Assembly: GCA_000697665.1 (NCBI GenBank) | Contig: KL197709.1 | Span: 1,363,791 to 1,427,790 of the forward strand | Reading direction: 5' to 3' | DNA length: 64,000 nt | Source of the DNA: Jaapia argillacea MUCL 33604 | Lineage: Eukaryota; Basidiomycota; Agaricomycetes; Jaapiales; Jaapiaceae | Shown here: piece by piece, positions 45,301 through 58,100 of the stretch | Layout: each line of letters opens with the position of its first letter | Position numbering within the stretch: position 1 is the stretch's first letter | The notes under the pieces: generated by a model | Databases searched by the model: none | Told to the model about the DNA's origin: nothing | What the model saw: the letters and a program-made list of their open reading frames with translations, nothing else | Position numbers and translations under genes: made by a program

Positions 45301-46412
45301 TCGTGTTAAACATCAGAGAAAGGTATGCGGGAGAGGATGGGGGAACACATACGAGAAGCCTCTGGAGTGCGATTGGGACTAGGCGACGGTGATGGCGAAG
45401 AACCTTCCCCATTCGACGCAACAACTGTGTTGTCTGACCGTTCTCTATCATGGGAGCTGTACCCTGCGGCGTCGATGACAATGTCTAAGATGAAAATGCA
45501 TACAGCCGTGAATATGAGGTCGCGTTTATATACGAGGAAACCTACCCTTCTTATAAATGACATCAGCCGGTTTCGCGTCTTCTTCTTTCACCAGCGGCAG
45601 AGCCTCATCGCCCAAATCATACGCCTCCTTCATCACATTGCGGCCCAAATCTTTGATACTCTCGTTCTTGGCAGCATTGTTTGCAGCAGCGACGGTGTCT
45701 GTAATATGCTGGATATTATCGCGCTCGGTCTCCAATACAGCAGTGACCGCGGCCTTGGTACGCGACAACATTGATGAAGGGCTTGCAACAAATTGAGTAG
45801 CTGCCGGAGTAGATGTTGGTTGCGAATGTGGGGCGGTCACCTCACCTCCAGATGATTCGGCGGGAGGTGTCTGCGCATTCAGATCGAGTGGTTCAGGTTC
45901 CTGCCCATCGTCAAGCTTCTGCTCTTCGACATCGTCGTCTCCTGCCTTCTGCATTGCACCAAACCTCCCAGACTTCACCGCAGCGGCATTAGACTCGCCT
46001 GGAAGTGTGGCTTCGAGGAGCGGGGAGGTAATGAGATCTTCTGGGACTTCACTTTCGGTTTCAAAGACGAAGAAGGCCTCTCCTGCGTCACCAATCTTCA
46101 TGTGAAACGGAATGGGATGGCCATTGACCAAGACATTCACCTGCAGCAACAATCGGTCAGTGTATGCTCCGACACATGATGCGAGGAGACAGAGCAACCC
46201 ACCTTCTTGTCCTGCGGTCGCAACACCTGCCATTTCCCAAACCTGACATGGAAAGGCGAACAAACATATTCAAAGTCACCATTGGGGGTTGGGCGTTTAA
46301 TGACAATAACGTCGATGGCGCCAGTGAGGGTGGCTGGGTTGATTGGAGGCAAATCCTTGTAGTACTGGTAGGGCGCGCTAATAGCACTGACGGCGCCGCG
46401 CAGATAGTTCAT
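42363..46412 (-). CDS. PAH1: Lipin-type phosphatidate phosphatase (Pah1/Ned1)
   Basis: Eleven exons: 46412-46203, 46140-45546, 45484-45353, 45298-44521, 44462-44368, 44313-44114, 44039-43860, 43796-43660, 43608-43369, 43308-43084, 43032-42363; 1153 residues. It opens with the lipin N-terminal domain (MNYLRGAVSAISAPYQYYKD, VNGHPIPFHMKIGDAGEAFF). The C-terminal haloacid-dehalogenase domain has the catalytic DIDGT (about residue 768), then GRDWTHLGVAKLY, YLTSRAIGQAD, and FTIDSNGEVKMELLE. It dephosphorylates phosphatidate to diacylglycerol, controlling storage-lipid synthesis and nuclear-membrane growth. The stretch between the domains is Ser/Pro-rich. The tail of about 220 residues after the catalytic domain carries a KRRRRRGRTR patch, a likely nuclear signal, and a long acidic run. 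It is longer than yeast Pah1 or Ned1 mainly through these disordered parts. Junctions around exons 5-7 are less certain. Confidence 0.94.
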
Positions 46413-46959
46413 GGGTGTCAATCAGACGATATTGGAGAAATAGTTGGTAGGCGAAAGTGTTGGGGCAGGACGCCCAAAATCGCGGTCACATTTCAAGTCG
46501 AACGCCAGATCCGAGTTCATCTCTCTTTCAGCTTCACACGTGTGTACACGATTCACCCATGTGATACTGCGTCAGTCCCCTCCCTTTTACCAGCCTCATT
46601 TCCTATGTCATACCCTAATCTCGGACACCTGTTGTGGGGCTCAGACCTCGAACTTGGTCTACAATAAATTTCGAGCTTCTCTCTGACGCAACAAAGATCT
46701 TGCGCAGCTGCGAAAGAATCCAAAACGCAGGTCGAGATCATTGTTGAGGAGGAGTGGAGCTGAGAACGGGTTGGGTGCAAGCACGGACCGGATCAAGAAG
46801 TTGATGAGGCAAAAAATGAACGTATCCATTGGCTGGTGTACATGCTTCAAGCACACCGCATATATTCCGCGTACGACCTTGGGGCCCGTGATTACTCCAG
46901 CCATACCACGACCTCGCGCAGTCTTCGAAGCCTGATCCTGCCATCCACCACACTCCATT
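46413..46959. other. Intergenic region upstream of the lipin gene
   Basis: Between the lipin start and the NDUFB9 stop (both minus). A 99-codon minus-strand frame (46958-46659) with hydrophobic stretches exists, but lacks splice continuity, Cys/Gly pattern or family features, and I do not accept it as a gene. Confidence 0.45.
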
Positions 46960-47511
46960 TCAGTGATGCTCTTGGGCTTCGTGATCGAATATGGGGCCCA
47001 ACGGAGGCTTGCGTAGCATTCAAGTCAGCAAGAATGTGTGAGTGAAACAAGACGGACACGTACGGGCAAGTTGCGTTCCCTGGGTGATGTGACCGGTTAG
47101 ACACTCGACAGCGGGACAAGGATGAGACGCACCATTTTGTACCTCCGGGGAACACAGCAGCTGAGGGGGGGTTATGATGGGAATAAAGTCGGACAGCGAT
47201 CATGAAGCACAACGTACGGATATAAGGATCTGGGTGTTGTACAGCAGCAAGCTGCTCCTCTGCCTTTTGCAAAATAAGTGCAAGGGCGCGTGGATCATGG
47301 ACGTTCCTTCAGGACAGCTTGAGCGCACTGCAACATGAACATGAACCAAGAATTCCCCTCACCGGTTTGACTCAAACTCGGCCCTGATCATCATTGCCTG
47401 CCCACGCCATAAATCGCGCCGTACAGTCCAGTCCAGCGAGTTCTTCAAGTAACGCTTATACAGCGACTTGACATATAATCTGTGCGCCGCCGTGAACGGT
47501 GAAGTCGACAT
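46960..47511 (-). CDS. NDUFB9: Complex I LYR-type subunit NDUFB9
   Basis: Exons 47511-47363, 47306-47218, 47160-47133 (28 nt), 47079-47064 (16 nt) and 47007-46960 give 109 residues. Sequence landmarks: PFTAAHRLYVKSLYKRYLKN (the LYR-type helix), WTVRRDLWRGQAMMIRAEFE, NVHDPRALALILQKAEEQLA, HPDPYIPAVFPGGTKWERNL and a short acidic/His C-terminus HEAQEHH. This is the accessory complex I subunit that binds mitochondrial acyl carrier protein in the membrane arm. The two consecutive microexons are needed to rebuild GGTKWERNLP; read without them the gene looks truncated. Its start lies 142 bp from RRN3 on the other strand. Confidence 0.93.
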
Positions 47512-47653
47512 GGTTGTTGTCGCCGTCAATGAACGGCAGCTTCAGGAGGAAACGGGTCTGGATTACATAAGCACTTCTCCTGCCAAACTTAACTTTTCTT
47601 GTGGACTTTGTGGAAAGCGACACAGGCTCGGGTCCGTGTACCCAGTCAATACC

Positions 47654-50264
47654 ATGGATCCTCACTCACGTCTCTCCCAATTCAATAAAAGACAGAAAAA
47701 GGTCGGACCCATCACCCCAAGTACGCGTTACATGGATACCCCTCAGTCAAAACCAGGTTTGGCGGCGGGCGGTTACACAAAACGTCCTACCGCCTCGAGG
47801 CAATCCTCCTCCTCTCTTTTGACATCAAGACCCATCGCCACCAATTCGAGAATTAAACAGGATGAACAATACAGGAAGGACATGTATCTCGCGTTTGTCA
47901 ATAACGCATTGCAACAAAAGTCGATGGTGAGTGCTTCTGCTCTCTAGGTCACGCGAGTCTCTGATGTAGATACGGTGGTCTGAATCAGGGGAATAGCGAT
48001 GCTTTTGATGAACTGGTGGATCAGTTCAATCTGAAGAAACCGTCGGATGGAGATTCACCATCCCCCGTTCCGCAACTTCGCCTATGGATCCTTGCCCTAT
48101 CCCACGTTGTCTCTAGACTGGATCGCGCGTACTATCCACTTGTGGAAGCCATCGTCGGTGTTCCATGGACTACCATGGACACTGCGTTCGTCAAATCCTA
48201 CACCACTTTTATTGGCGTGCTCGTCAGTGCCCGACCGGAATACTTATCCCTAGTACTGGGGAAGATAGCCCATGGCTTGACTTATCGTGAGCTCTCCTAG
48301 TGTATGCTGCCTTCACATCCTGACCATCTAACCGCGGTCGTTCAGATTCTGGTTTACAGGCACTAGATGCAGGCCTGCCAGAGAGTTCTTCGAGCCCTCT
48401 CACTCGTCGCCTCGTTTACGACCGCCTCCATTACCTCCTTCGCCATCTTATGTCTCTTATCCCAACTTTACCTTCCACCTTGCAACCCCTCCTGGCTAAT
48501 AACTTCCCCCACAAACGACAGAGCCAAGTCGCTCAAGTCACTTATATTCGCAACCTCCTACGAGTTATGGAGTATTGCCCCGAACTCTCCGATCGGATAT
48601 TGGCTATGATTATAGACCGAGCGCTCCAGATTGATGTAAGTTTGGAATATCGAATGTTTTCTATGCAAACTCTGAATTATTCTCCAGGTCGAAATTCAAG
48701 TCGAGCTGGACGAGTTAGAAGACGCTGAACCGTCTCAAGAGCCGGGAGACTTGTTCGAGTTGGATCCTTTTGACACTCTAGTGGGTCAAGAAGGCAGTCA
48801 ATCTGAATCAGACGGAGAAGAAGATGACAGCGAGGGAGATAATTTCAGTGATATATCTTCCGAAGCGGAAGGTGGAGCTGAAGACGAAGATGTTGCGGAG
48901 ATTCGATTAGATGCAAATCACATACAGGACATGGTCAACAAATTAGACGCTATCTTGAAACTCATCTTCGACCACTTCGACCACCCAAGTATCTCGCCTC
49001 CCAACAAATCCCCTGACTCATCAAAATCCTCATCCTCCTCGCGACTCGATTCACCTGTATTACCTCTCGATTCACCTCTGGAGCCTCCTCGACCTCCATC
49101 CCCTCAATCAATGGAACGCGCAAAGGCCATCCAGCGCAGTCAATTCCACACCCTCCTGGCTATCTTCGACCGCTCTATCATCCGCACATTCAAATCTCGT
49201 TACACCCAATTTCTAATATTCTGGTACTCCTCACTTGACCCCGAGTTCAGTGACCTTTTCCAAGGCATGCTCGTATCGAAAGCTTTACTCGAAGACGATC
49301 AACCGGTAGTGACACGCGCTGCTGCTGCGAGTTATATAGCCAGCTTCGTCAGTAGAGCCCTATTTGTTGATAGGGAGGGGGCGAGGAGAGTCGTTGCGGT
49401 TCTCTGTAACTTTTTGAAGAATCATCTGGATATCTTTGATACTGCATCTCTGCAGACGGGGGCTTCCTCCCCTCAAGCGCAGAGCATGGCGCATCATAGT
49501 ATCTTTTACGCCGTTGCACAAGCTGTGTTTCTGATATTTTGTTTTCGATGGCGAGATCTATTGGATGATCCTCCTGAGGAGGATGTAGACGAGTTGAGCG
49601 GGGTTAGGGCTGTAGGATCGACCAAGAAGTGGATTAGCGAGCTGAATATCATGCAAAGAGTAGTGATTTCGCCTTTGAATCCTCTTAGGGTGCGTTATCA
49701 TCATAGAATCATATGTTTCTCGTCTTGATCACCTCTGATTATGTACAGGCTTGCTCACCAAACGTCGTGACCCAATTCGCCCGAGTGGCCCATGCCGCAG
49801 ACTTCATCTATTGCTACTCAATATTGGAATCCAACAAGCGATCCGAGTATGGCACCAACACCACTTCATCACCCCTAACACAGCGACCTCCTCATGCTGG
49901 CCCTCAAACAGTGCAGAGGGCCACTTTGAACCACCCAGCCATTCTTGGTAATGCCCTCAATGCAGAATTGAACACGTTCTTCCCCTTCGATCCTTACAAA
50001 CTCCCAAAATCGAGCTCGTACATTGAAGGAGTTTATCGAGAGTGGTCTGCAGTGGCGGTCGATGATGATGAGGACGAAGACGAAGAATCTGAAGAGGAGG
50101 GCGTAGAAGGGGACGAAGACGAAGATACTTATGATGCTTTTGGAAGACTTTCTGTACCTCGGACAGTCGACGATGATGTTGATGGTGGGTTGGGGGTATC
50201 TTTTGGTGGTATGAGTATAAGTCCCGCTCGTCCCAGCACGTCCATGGTTGTATCCGTATCTTGA
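47654..50264 (+). CDS. RRN3: RNA polymerase I initiation factor RRN3 (TIF-IA)
   Basis: Exons 47654-47926, 47989-48286, 48346-48635, 48688-49689 and 49749-50264 give 792 residues. The RRN3 domain of alpha-helical (HEAT-like) repeats is clear: YRKDMYLAFVNNALQQKS, LWILALSHVVSRLDRAYYPL, FIGVLVSARPEYLSLVLGKI, YDRLHYLLRHLMSLIPTLPS, YIRNLLRVMEYCPELSDRIL, KLDAILKLIFDHF, FHTLLAIFDRSIIRTFKSRY and VTRAAAASYIASFVSRALFV, ending with LNTFFPFDPYKLPKSSSYIE. An acidic loop (SESDGEEDDSEGD) and a second acidic run near the C-terminus are typical. RRN3 bridges Pol I to the core factor at rDNA promoters and transmits growth signals. Length is similar to yeast and human forms, with extra Ser/Pro loops. Confidence 0.95.
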
Positions 50265-50579
50265 TGTACCCCGTTAACCCCGACTTGCGTTGTTTTTCTT
50301 CGTTCTTTGGCAGCTAGACCTTTGACGAGACGCTATGCTATGTCCGATTCAGAGTCATCGTATGGTCAATCACACGGCAACATGGAGTCCAAGATACCAG
50401 CTATGTTCCGAACGCCGTCACCTTGCCGTCACCTATCTCTGTCATGGTTGAGCTACATAAGCCTGAGACCTTGAGCTGGATACCTCCTCCCAGTCAACTC
50501 GAATTCCACTTAGATTCTTGCGTTGCCGAAGCCCCGCTTACCGCTGAGCCTTCGAGATCCACCTCATTACTTATTCAAG
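50265..50579. other. Intergenic region upstream of the nucleoside hydrolase
   Basis: Between RRN3 and the nucleoside hydrolase on the same strand. No gene or clear regulatory site seen. An antisense-free short frame from 50423 overlaps the hydrolase start in another frame and is rejected. Confidence 0.5.
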
Positions 50580-52027
50580 ATGACACCAGAGGAGCACGTC
50601 GGAAAATGCGTCTGGTTGGACGCAGACCCGGTGGGTTCCCTAGATAGGTGCTTGGACAGGATCTCCGTCTGATCGCTGCGGGTGCAGGGTCACGATGATG
50701 CTACTGCGATCCTGCTTGCAATCCATTGTCCAAATATTCACCTGATTGGTCTATCTACGGTACGTCGCAGGTTTCTTCCCCCTATCTTTCAATTCGTTTC
50801 CCTGACTTTTGACTCTCAGGTCCACGGGAACGCTAGTGCGGGTTGTACCGAGGCCAACGCCGCTCGCTGTCTCTGTGCATTCGGCGCGCCAGAAAGGATA
50901 TCTGTATATCCAGGAGCAACCAAGCCGCTGCTCCGTCCAGCTGGGTATGATCCTGAAATACATGGTATTGATGGATTGGGTGGCGTCGAAGGCCTCCCAA
51001 ATGTAGACAATCCAGCTGTGCAAGCCCGCCTGGCAGCCGGATCGAGAGCGATTGAGGGGATGGCAAATGCAATTCGGGGTTGTTGGAAAGACGGTGAAGG
51101 GCATAAAGTGACGATCGTCTCTTCCGGGCCCATGACGAACGTTGCTCTCTTCGTCAGTGTTTATCCTGACTTGTTGGAAGGTGTGGAGGAGTTCGTGTTC
51201 ATGGGCGGCGGAGTCGGTGTCGGCAATCGTTCTGCTGTCGCAGGTGTGTCACTTAGTTGGAACTGGTGGCATCCTTTTCCCATCTCACATCTGGCCGAGC
51301 CAAGAGTTCAACATCCTACGTGACCGTACGCATCTTTCCCGACCTCCATTGTGTCTATCTAATCGACACACCTTAGCTGAAGCAGCCCAAATTGTGCTCA
51401 ATGTCCCCATCAGGAAAACGATGATACCTTTGAACGTCACGCATACTGCTATCGTTACTAGAGACGTTCACGCACAGCTGCTTTCACCGGGTCACAAGCC
51501 AGATGGTCACCCGGAACTTCCGAGAGCCTCTTCGAATCTACGACACACCCTTTCCACCTTGATTACATACTTTGCTGATGCATATCGTTCCACCTTCGGA
51601 TTCCATCAAGGACCCCCTCTTCACGACGCCTTGACCATTGCATACGTCTCACAGCCAGATTTATTCAAATGCGAACGGTTCCGTGTTGATGTTGAACTTA
51701 ACGGATCACACACAGCTGGTCAGTTACGCCCTCCGAGACTTCGACACACCGTTGATTGCTCTGTCCCCCCAAAATTTCTCCGAACAATACTAACACTCCT
51801 TCCATGTTAGGAGAGACCGTCGTGGATGTTTGGAACTACTTACCCTGTGATAACACCTGGGGTCCGTCTGGGAAGAACTGTGTTGTTGCTCAGTCCCTCG
51901 ATGTCAGTTTCATTTTCGTCTCTGCCTCTCATCGATCTTAAATGGGATGTCCTAGGTGAAGGGTTTCTTCCAGCTCTTACTAGATTGTGTTGCGCGATGT
52001 GATCAGGTGTCGCCGCTCAATTTTTGA
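50580..52027 (+). CDS. URH1: Inosine-uridine-type nucleoside hydrolase
   Basis: Exons 50580-50630, 50688-50759, 50820-51243, a 21-nt microexon 51306-51326, 51377-51718, 51811-51902 and 51956-52027 give 357 residues. The calcium- and ribose-binding signature DADPGHDDA is at residues 14-22 and is interrupted by intron 1. Further family motifs: STVHGNASAG, KVTIVSSGPMTNVALF, EFVFMGGGVG, EFNILRDPEAAQIVL, PLNVTH and the active-site PLHDALTIAYV (His-Asp). It hydrolyses the N-glycosidic bond of ribonucleosides for base salvage. The microexon restores EFNILRDPEAA, without which the metal-site loop would be lost. The exact nucleoside preference cannot be read from sequence. Confidence 0.94.
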
Positions 52028-52161
52028 ATGCTGCGATAATAACTGCCACTACATCAGGCAGTGTATGTGTCCATAGGGTATACAAGACGTGGAATGAATC
52101 ATTAGATCGTGTACTGACGTGGCCATCCATCAACGCATATATGTAGTGGTATCCCAGGCTT

Positions 52162-55100
52162 CTATTCAAAAATCCGGCTTGACCTTGAACTACCGTCAAG
52201 GAAGATCTTACTTAATGGGCGTTCGCGGTTAGGTCGAGCTCTGCGTCGGCCATCTCGCATACTACGGATAGCTTGATCGAGGTCGCCCCGTCCAACAGAT
52301 TGTCGCCCAGCAGCGCGGCCCTGGGAGGTGGGAGGCATTAAGGACTGCGATGTCGAGTCCTGACTTGCCTTGATAGTCTGGAGCAACGTGAATCGAAGGA
52401 TGTGACACTCTGAAAGAAGGGGACTTACAGCTTCCGGGGTGGACGTATCCTCATCAACGACGACGGTCGGGGTGGGGACGGCCACTCGTGAATCGTGGAC
52501 TTCCAGAGCCGCTTTCTGTAAAATATAGCGTTGGTGTTGAGTATATCAAGGGCAGAAAGTGATGTTTACCTGAAGGGACGAAGAGAATGACAATATCAAT
52601 GCGAAGAAATCTTCGGGTTTGGGTGCCTCGGGAGAGTCAGGATTCTCGCCGTAGTAGAGGAAGAGAGAGCGCAATTCGGACTCGAGAGCTGTGACCATGT
52701 TCTTAAGAGCGTTAACACTGGGAGTGGTCGTCCCGAGGAAAGGCTGCCACGGTGGATCAGCAGAATTCTTCACGAAGGAAGAGCATCCGTATTACCTGCA
52801 TAACAACAACGAATTGATCGTTAGTAGGTGTTGTTCGACTTTGCTTTGCTTGTTTGACTTCTTGGTCAATTTGCCCCAAGCCGGCTACGAGGGCATTGAC
52901 AGACGTATTGAGTGTCTGAACAGAGACTAGCGAAGACAGGTAAGGTATTTCTGAAGACACGGATAGGAAAATTGATTACCACGAGCTGCCGCTTCCAGGT
53001 GAGGAATATCTTCCACGAAGGTGACTAATGACGGATTAGTGCGCAAAAGAACCTTTGCGAGATAGTGCAGGAGGGTTGGGCACTCAGGACCACCCTTGGC
53101 AGTCTTTGTCTCTCTCATCTACGATCGAGAATGAATGGCATAGAAGATAGAGAGGATCCAGCCGGGCGTACTTTGATGAGGGCATCAAGTTGGAAGCCCC
53201 GGGCATCCCCACGGAATGTTGATCCATTCAACGCGTTACCAACGGCCAGGACAGCCTGGAAACGAGTTCAGAGGGCTAGGCTACGGAGAATGTCAAGAAT
53301 AAACCAACCTGGAGGACTTGTTTGAATCTGGTGGAGGAGCGGAGTTCTTGGGACGCGTTGCGAACGATACTCAATTCCGGGCGTATCTCCTCGATGTCTA
53401 ATTCCAGTTTCAGACGATACAGCATGCAATCTATTCGCTCTGCCAGCCTTGGGATAGTCATGATCTGTGGTTTCCGTAAGAACTAACGGCCGAGGGAAGT
53501 CCAAGAAACACAACTTGCCTGACTGAAGTATTGGTCCGCTTTCGCAAGCTTGCTAACATCGTCAAAGTCTTTGATCCGTCCAATCTGCAGTGGGAAATGT
53601 GACTATTATGCATAGTTGACCGATTTAAACAATATATGACACGTACTTCCTCGCTAGTGGGCAATTGCCTTGCGATAGCTTTCAGGTCGTCAATTGTCAA
53701 CTTAGTGTCATCAACGTCGAGGAGAGCCTTCTTGATCTCCGGAAACCCAAGCTTTATGCGAGACAGCATGATGGCTTTCATAAGGTCAAACCTGGAACAG
53801 ATGGTTTACTATGCATTCAACTCACCAATGTGGTTGGCACGAGTGATGTCAAGGAGGGTGGTGACGTTCTGCTTCCTTGTGGGGCTCATTAGTATCTGAG
53901 ATGGTGTACTCGCTGAGTTGTCAATTGAAAACGTTGCCTCGATGTCATCGAGTTGAAACGAGACCGCGGTGCGAACGTCATTCCAGACAGTGGACGATAG
54001 TGCTGGCTCCGGAAGTTTATTCCAGAAAAATGGTTTCAGTCGTTTGGCTGGCCTTGAAAGTGGGGTTGGTGTGGCTTTCCGCATTCCGAAACTCGACGGC
54101 GGGGGCGGCGGAGGCGGAGGTCCACCAAGTGGAGGAGGCGGAGGAGGAGGCCCTGCGCCAGGGGGTGGCGGGGGTGGCGGAGGAGGCGGCGGAGGACCAT
54201 ATCCTGAGGGAGGAGGTGGTGGCGGAGGCGGTGGAGGAGGACCAGATCCTGAGGGAGGTGGTGGTGGTGGTGGTGGTGGCGGAGGCGGCGGCGGCGGCCC
54301 ATAGCTCGATATGGATGAAGTTGGTGGTGGTGGAGGCGGAGGAGGGGGAGGGGGAGGAGAGGGAGAAGGAAGTGGGTCTAGCAGTTGACCTGCAGTCTTA
54401 ATCAGAAGCGAAGTCGAGGATAATGCTGGAATTGGCAGTCCAGGAGGTGGTGGTGGTGGTGGTGGTGGTGGCGGCGGCGGCGGAGCCAAGTCGACGGGTT
54501 GAGAGGTTTCTGACGCAGAGGCACTCGAGGATAGGGATAATCCATTGGGCGTTGTCACAGCTCTCTTGGGTTTAGTTGGTGGAGGTGGCGGGGGCGCAAA
54601 CTGGGTCTTGAAATCTTTCTCTGTAATGAATTTTGGCTTGGCAGCGAGTTGCCGTCGGAGATCAGCCAACTCCAGATGGAGCGCCTTGATTTCATCGTCC
54701 TTGAGAGTTAAGCTCTCGATTGCCCGTGTAGCCATGAGCTGCGCATCGACATCGGCATCCTTGGCTTCCTCGCGAGAGCGGAAGCGAGTGTACACTGATT
54801 CAAGAGCTCGTTTGAGGTACAAGGTCTCTTTGTCCCTGACACTCAGACCATCCTCCAATTCACCATTCTAAAAAAACAAGTGAATGAGGGATATTCTACT
54901 TCTGATTCGCGTGGGTTACCTTGACTTTAAGTTTCGCTATCTCATCATTTAATGCATTCCATTTGGCACGGTCTCTGTCCCGCTTGGCACGATCGTCCTG
55001 TGCAAGATATAGCAGCTGTAGAAAGGATCGACTGAAGGGTACTCACTGCGTCCCGTCCCTCAGTGGGATTTTCGGCTTTGTACCGATCGACTTCAGCTTG

Positions 55101-58100
55101 CAATTGTACCACCTGCTTCTCCTTCTGCACTAGTCGTTGAACTAGACCATGGAAGTTCTGTGAAGACTGAAGAATGGTGAGCGAAGAGCAAAAGGGTGCA
55201 ATGCGACTGACCTCTTGGGCGCCCCTTGCATCCCGTGATTGTGGAACCGGTATGCTGAACGGTAGAGACTTAAGGGTGTTGATCTCGGCGGTTTGTTGAT
55301 CCAATTCATTTCGAAGGTCTGCTCGCTGGGAATCTGGTCATCTTTATGACATAATAGTGACGCCGGACAATTTACCTCATCTTTCAGTTCCTCGACTTGA
55401 ATTCGGAGAGCCTCCAGCTCATCCTCGGTCGAAATCGCAGATTCGTGGCTCTGGGTTGGCGGTCTCACCACCAGCGTATGACCCGTGATGGACTCGACCG
55501 ACGCCAGAAACCGGTCGATGACGATGGTCCAATCATTATCGCTGGGAGTGGTATGTGATCAGTAACGAAACGTCGAGAACTCTGAGGAACCGTACAAATC
55601 AGTCACAAGAATTATTTGTTCCATAAAATGGTCCAGCATCCTAAATAACTGTCCTTGTATTTGGCTATCAAACAGGATTAGTTGGATGTGCAGAGCAATA
55701 AACTACGACCCACTTATCGTCTCTTTCTAAAATGAGACCAAGACGCTTGACAATATCCACGGTCGCTTGATAAAATTCTCCATGTTCCTTGGCGGTGCGC
55801 AAGATGTCCTCTATGGCGAGGGTCGACTCCGAGATGTCTCGGGTATGTCCACTGCCATCACGTCGCATCGCACTTCGAGCACGCTCCCTCATGTCTTCCT
55901 CATCTTCAAATTTCTCCTCAGTGTATACATCCAGCTGCTTGAGCAAAGACTCGGGTGGAGTGATGTAGCGTAGCGCCTGCCCAGTCCTCAGTCCACTGAC
56001 AGTGAGTGAGCTACAGTTGGGAACACGTACCACAATAACTTCGTTGAGCCCTCGTCGCGTGAACTCGTCGCGAAGGGCAAGTCGTTCGTCTAATGAGTCG
56101 GGGCAGTTCGTGAGAGCGTTAACGAGGGCCATAGAGGCCGTACGCGCTTCCCAAGCTCCATCTTGATTACTGTAACCCACTTGTTCGTTTCCATCGCCAT
56201 CGAGATCTGATTCGGGCAAACGCAGAGATGCAATGAGTTCTTCAAAGCGAAAAGATTCTTCAAATGCAACCCGGTAGTCTGATAAGGCCCCGAGGACCTT
56301 GCGATAATCCTCATTCAGCGAGATAATGCAGATGGCGGCAAGCACATCGGATGTCAGTGTTCGCAACTTGGGGGACGAGCCGTGAAGTGAATACGCTATA
56401 TGCGTGATTATCGTGGGAGATGAAAGGACTTGGTTGAATCCAGGCTAGGAAGCCAGTTCAGCATTGCACTTGAGAACATAATGAAGGGTGGACTAACTTC
56501 TGTGTTCAGAAGCACTCGAAAACACTTGATTACCTCCAGCAACACTGTCTCCTCGACATCACCCAGTTTCCTCCGCTTCCCTCCCTTTCCAACAAGACTA
56601 GCCAAGAGACCGCCCAAGACATCCAGGCCGTTTTCATCTGTGATGAACCCCTCGATCCAGTCGAGCTGCGCTGTCGACAAATGGACTCGCAAGGAGATGA
56701 GGTACTTCACAAGCTTCGTGTCTGAAGCCTTGTAACTTCGGACAACATCGACATACCATTTGGGAGTCTTGGTATTCTGTCCCTTTTCGCCAGACGACGT
56801 AGACTTCTCTCCTCCCGCCGATGCCCACCAACTACCCCATAAGCCACCAGTTGTTTGTGGCTTCAGGGGTTGAATATCTACCGATGACTTAGAGTCAATT
56901 TGGGGGCTCGTTCCTGATGTTTGAACAGGCAATGGGGAGGTGTCGTTGGATACTAAGGGAGGCGTCGAACTTGGTCCTCCCCATCCAGCGATAGAAAATC
57001 GCTTCATTATTGAATCTCCTGTGAGTTGGGGGACAAGGCGAGGGAGCAGCGCAGAGGCGCTCGCTGGACCATACGATGATGAGTACGATGAGGGTGTCAT
57101 TTGATTCGAAGCACCCTTCGACGATGCCTTGGATAGCGTGGTCGCTCGGAACTGCTTGTTCTGTCTAATGAGGTAAAGTTTGCGTTCGGGCGATAGATTA
57201 TACATCTCCGTTCGCTTCGAGCCTTTTAGCCCCAGTTCATCCTGGAAATCAATCAATCGACGTAACACAGAAGCTGTGGATGAGGAGGACGTACAAGGAT
57301 CACTTCAAATTCAGCGAGCTCAGACTCGTCGCCATTGACTCCGACTTCAGGCTCTACAGCACCATTGATTCCCAACCCATCGCCAGTTTTAGTTTCGACG
57401 AGTTTGGGCTCGCTCACACTTTTCCGTTTGTCTGCAGGTGTCGGAGTTGGAGGGCTTGATTGCGACGCAGGCTGTGACCAGCTACTAAATAGACTGGAGA
57501 GACGATTCTGCGAGATGGTGCTTCTCCATTCAGATGAAGGAGTCTTTGGCTGAAACGCCGCTATCTCAGGGGAGTCAGGCCTGTCTTGCTGCCGAACCGT
57601 GCCCTCTTCTTCGTCCGTCTCTTCGTCCGACTCTTCCAACGCAGCCAAACGGCGAATCGTGGCATCCGAAGGAGTGAGGGATGCAGAGGATAGTGAGCGT
57701 GACTTGGAGCGCCGAAACCACTCATCCGGGACGCAAAATTGAAAATGTCTGGAGGCCGAAGACGAGAAGGGGTTGGGATTATGGGGTGTCGCGATGATGT
57801 CAGATAACGAAGCAGAGGATGACAATCTGGCAGATTCTGTAAAGGTACTAATGTGAGACCATCCTCCATCATGTAGATCCGGAGCTTACTCTCTGCGTTA
57901 CCATCTACCCACACTTCTTCAATGACGAAATCAAGACTACCTCCTCCGGGAATGGGAAGTGACCGAGTCAATCCAAGCTCGTCCAGGATACCACTGATGG
58001 TCTGTTCAATAGACGTGGACCTTGCCAGAAAGTACTTCCATTTGAACCCGTCATGTATCTCAGGTACACGCTGGAAAGTGCATGTGAAGGAAAGGAGGGG

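Noticed and set aside
46659-46958. 99-codon minus-strand frame with hydrophobic stretches
   Set aside because: It overlaps the NDUFB9 3' end region and lipin promoter and shows no family motif; probably chance.
53877-54401. Plus-strand Gly-rich and Val/Glu-rich open frames (53969-54304 and 53877-54401)
   Set aside because: They are the antisense of the formin FH1 proline runs (CCN codons read as GGN); the minus-strand frame is supported by splice junctions and domain order.
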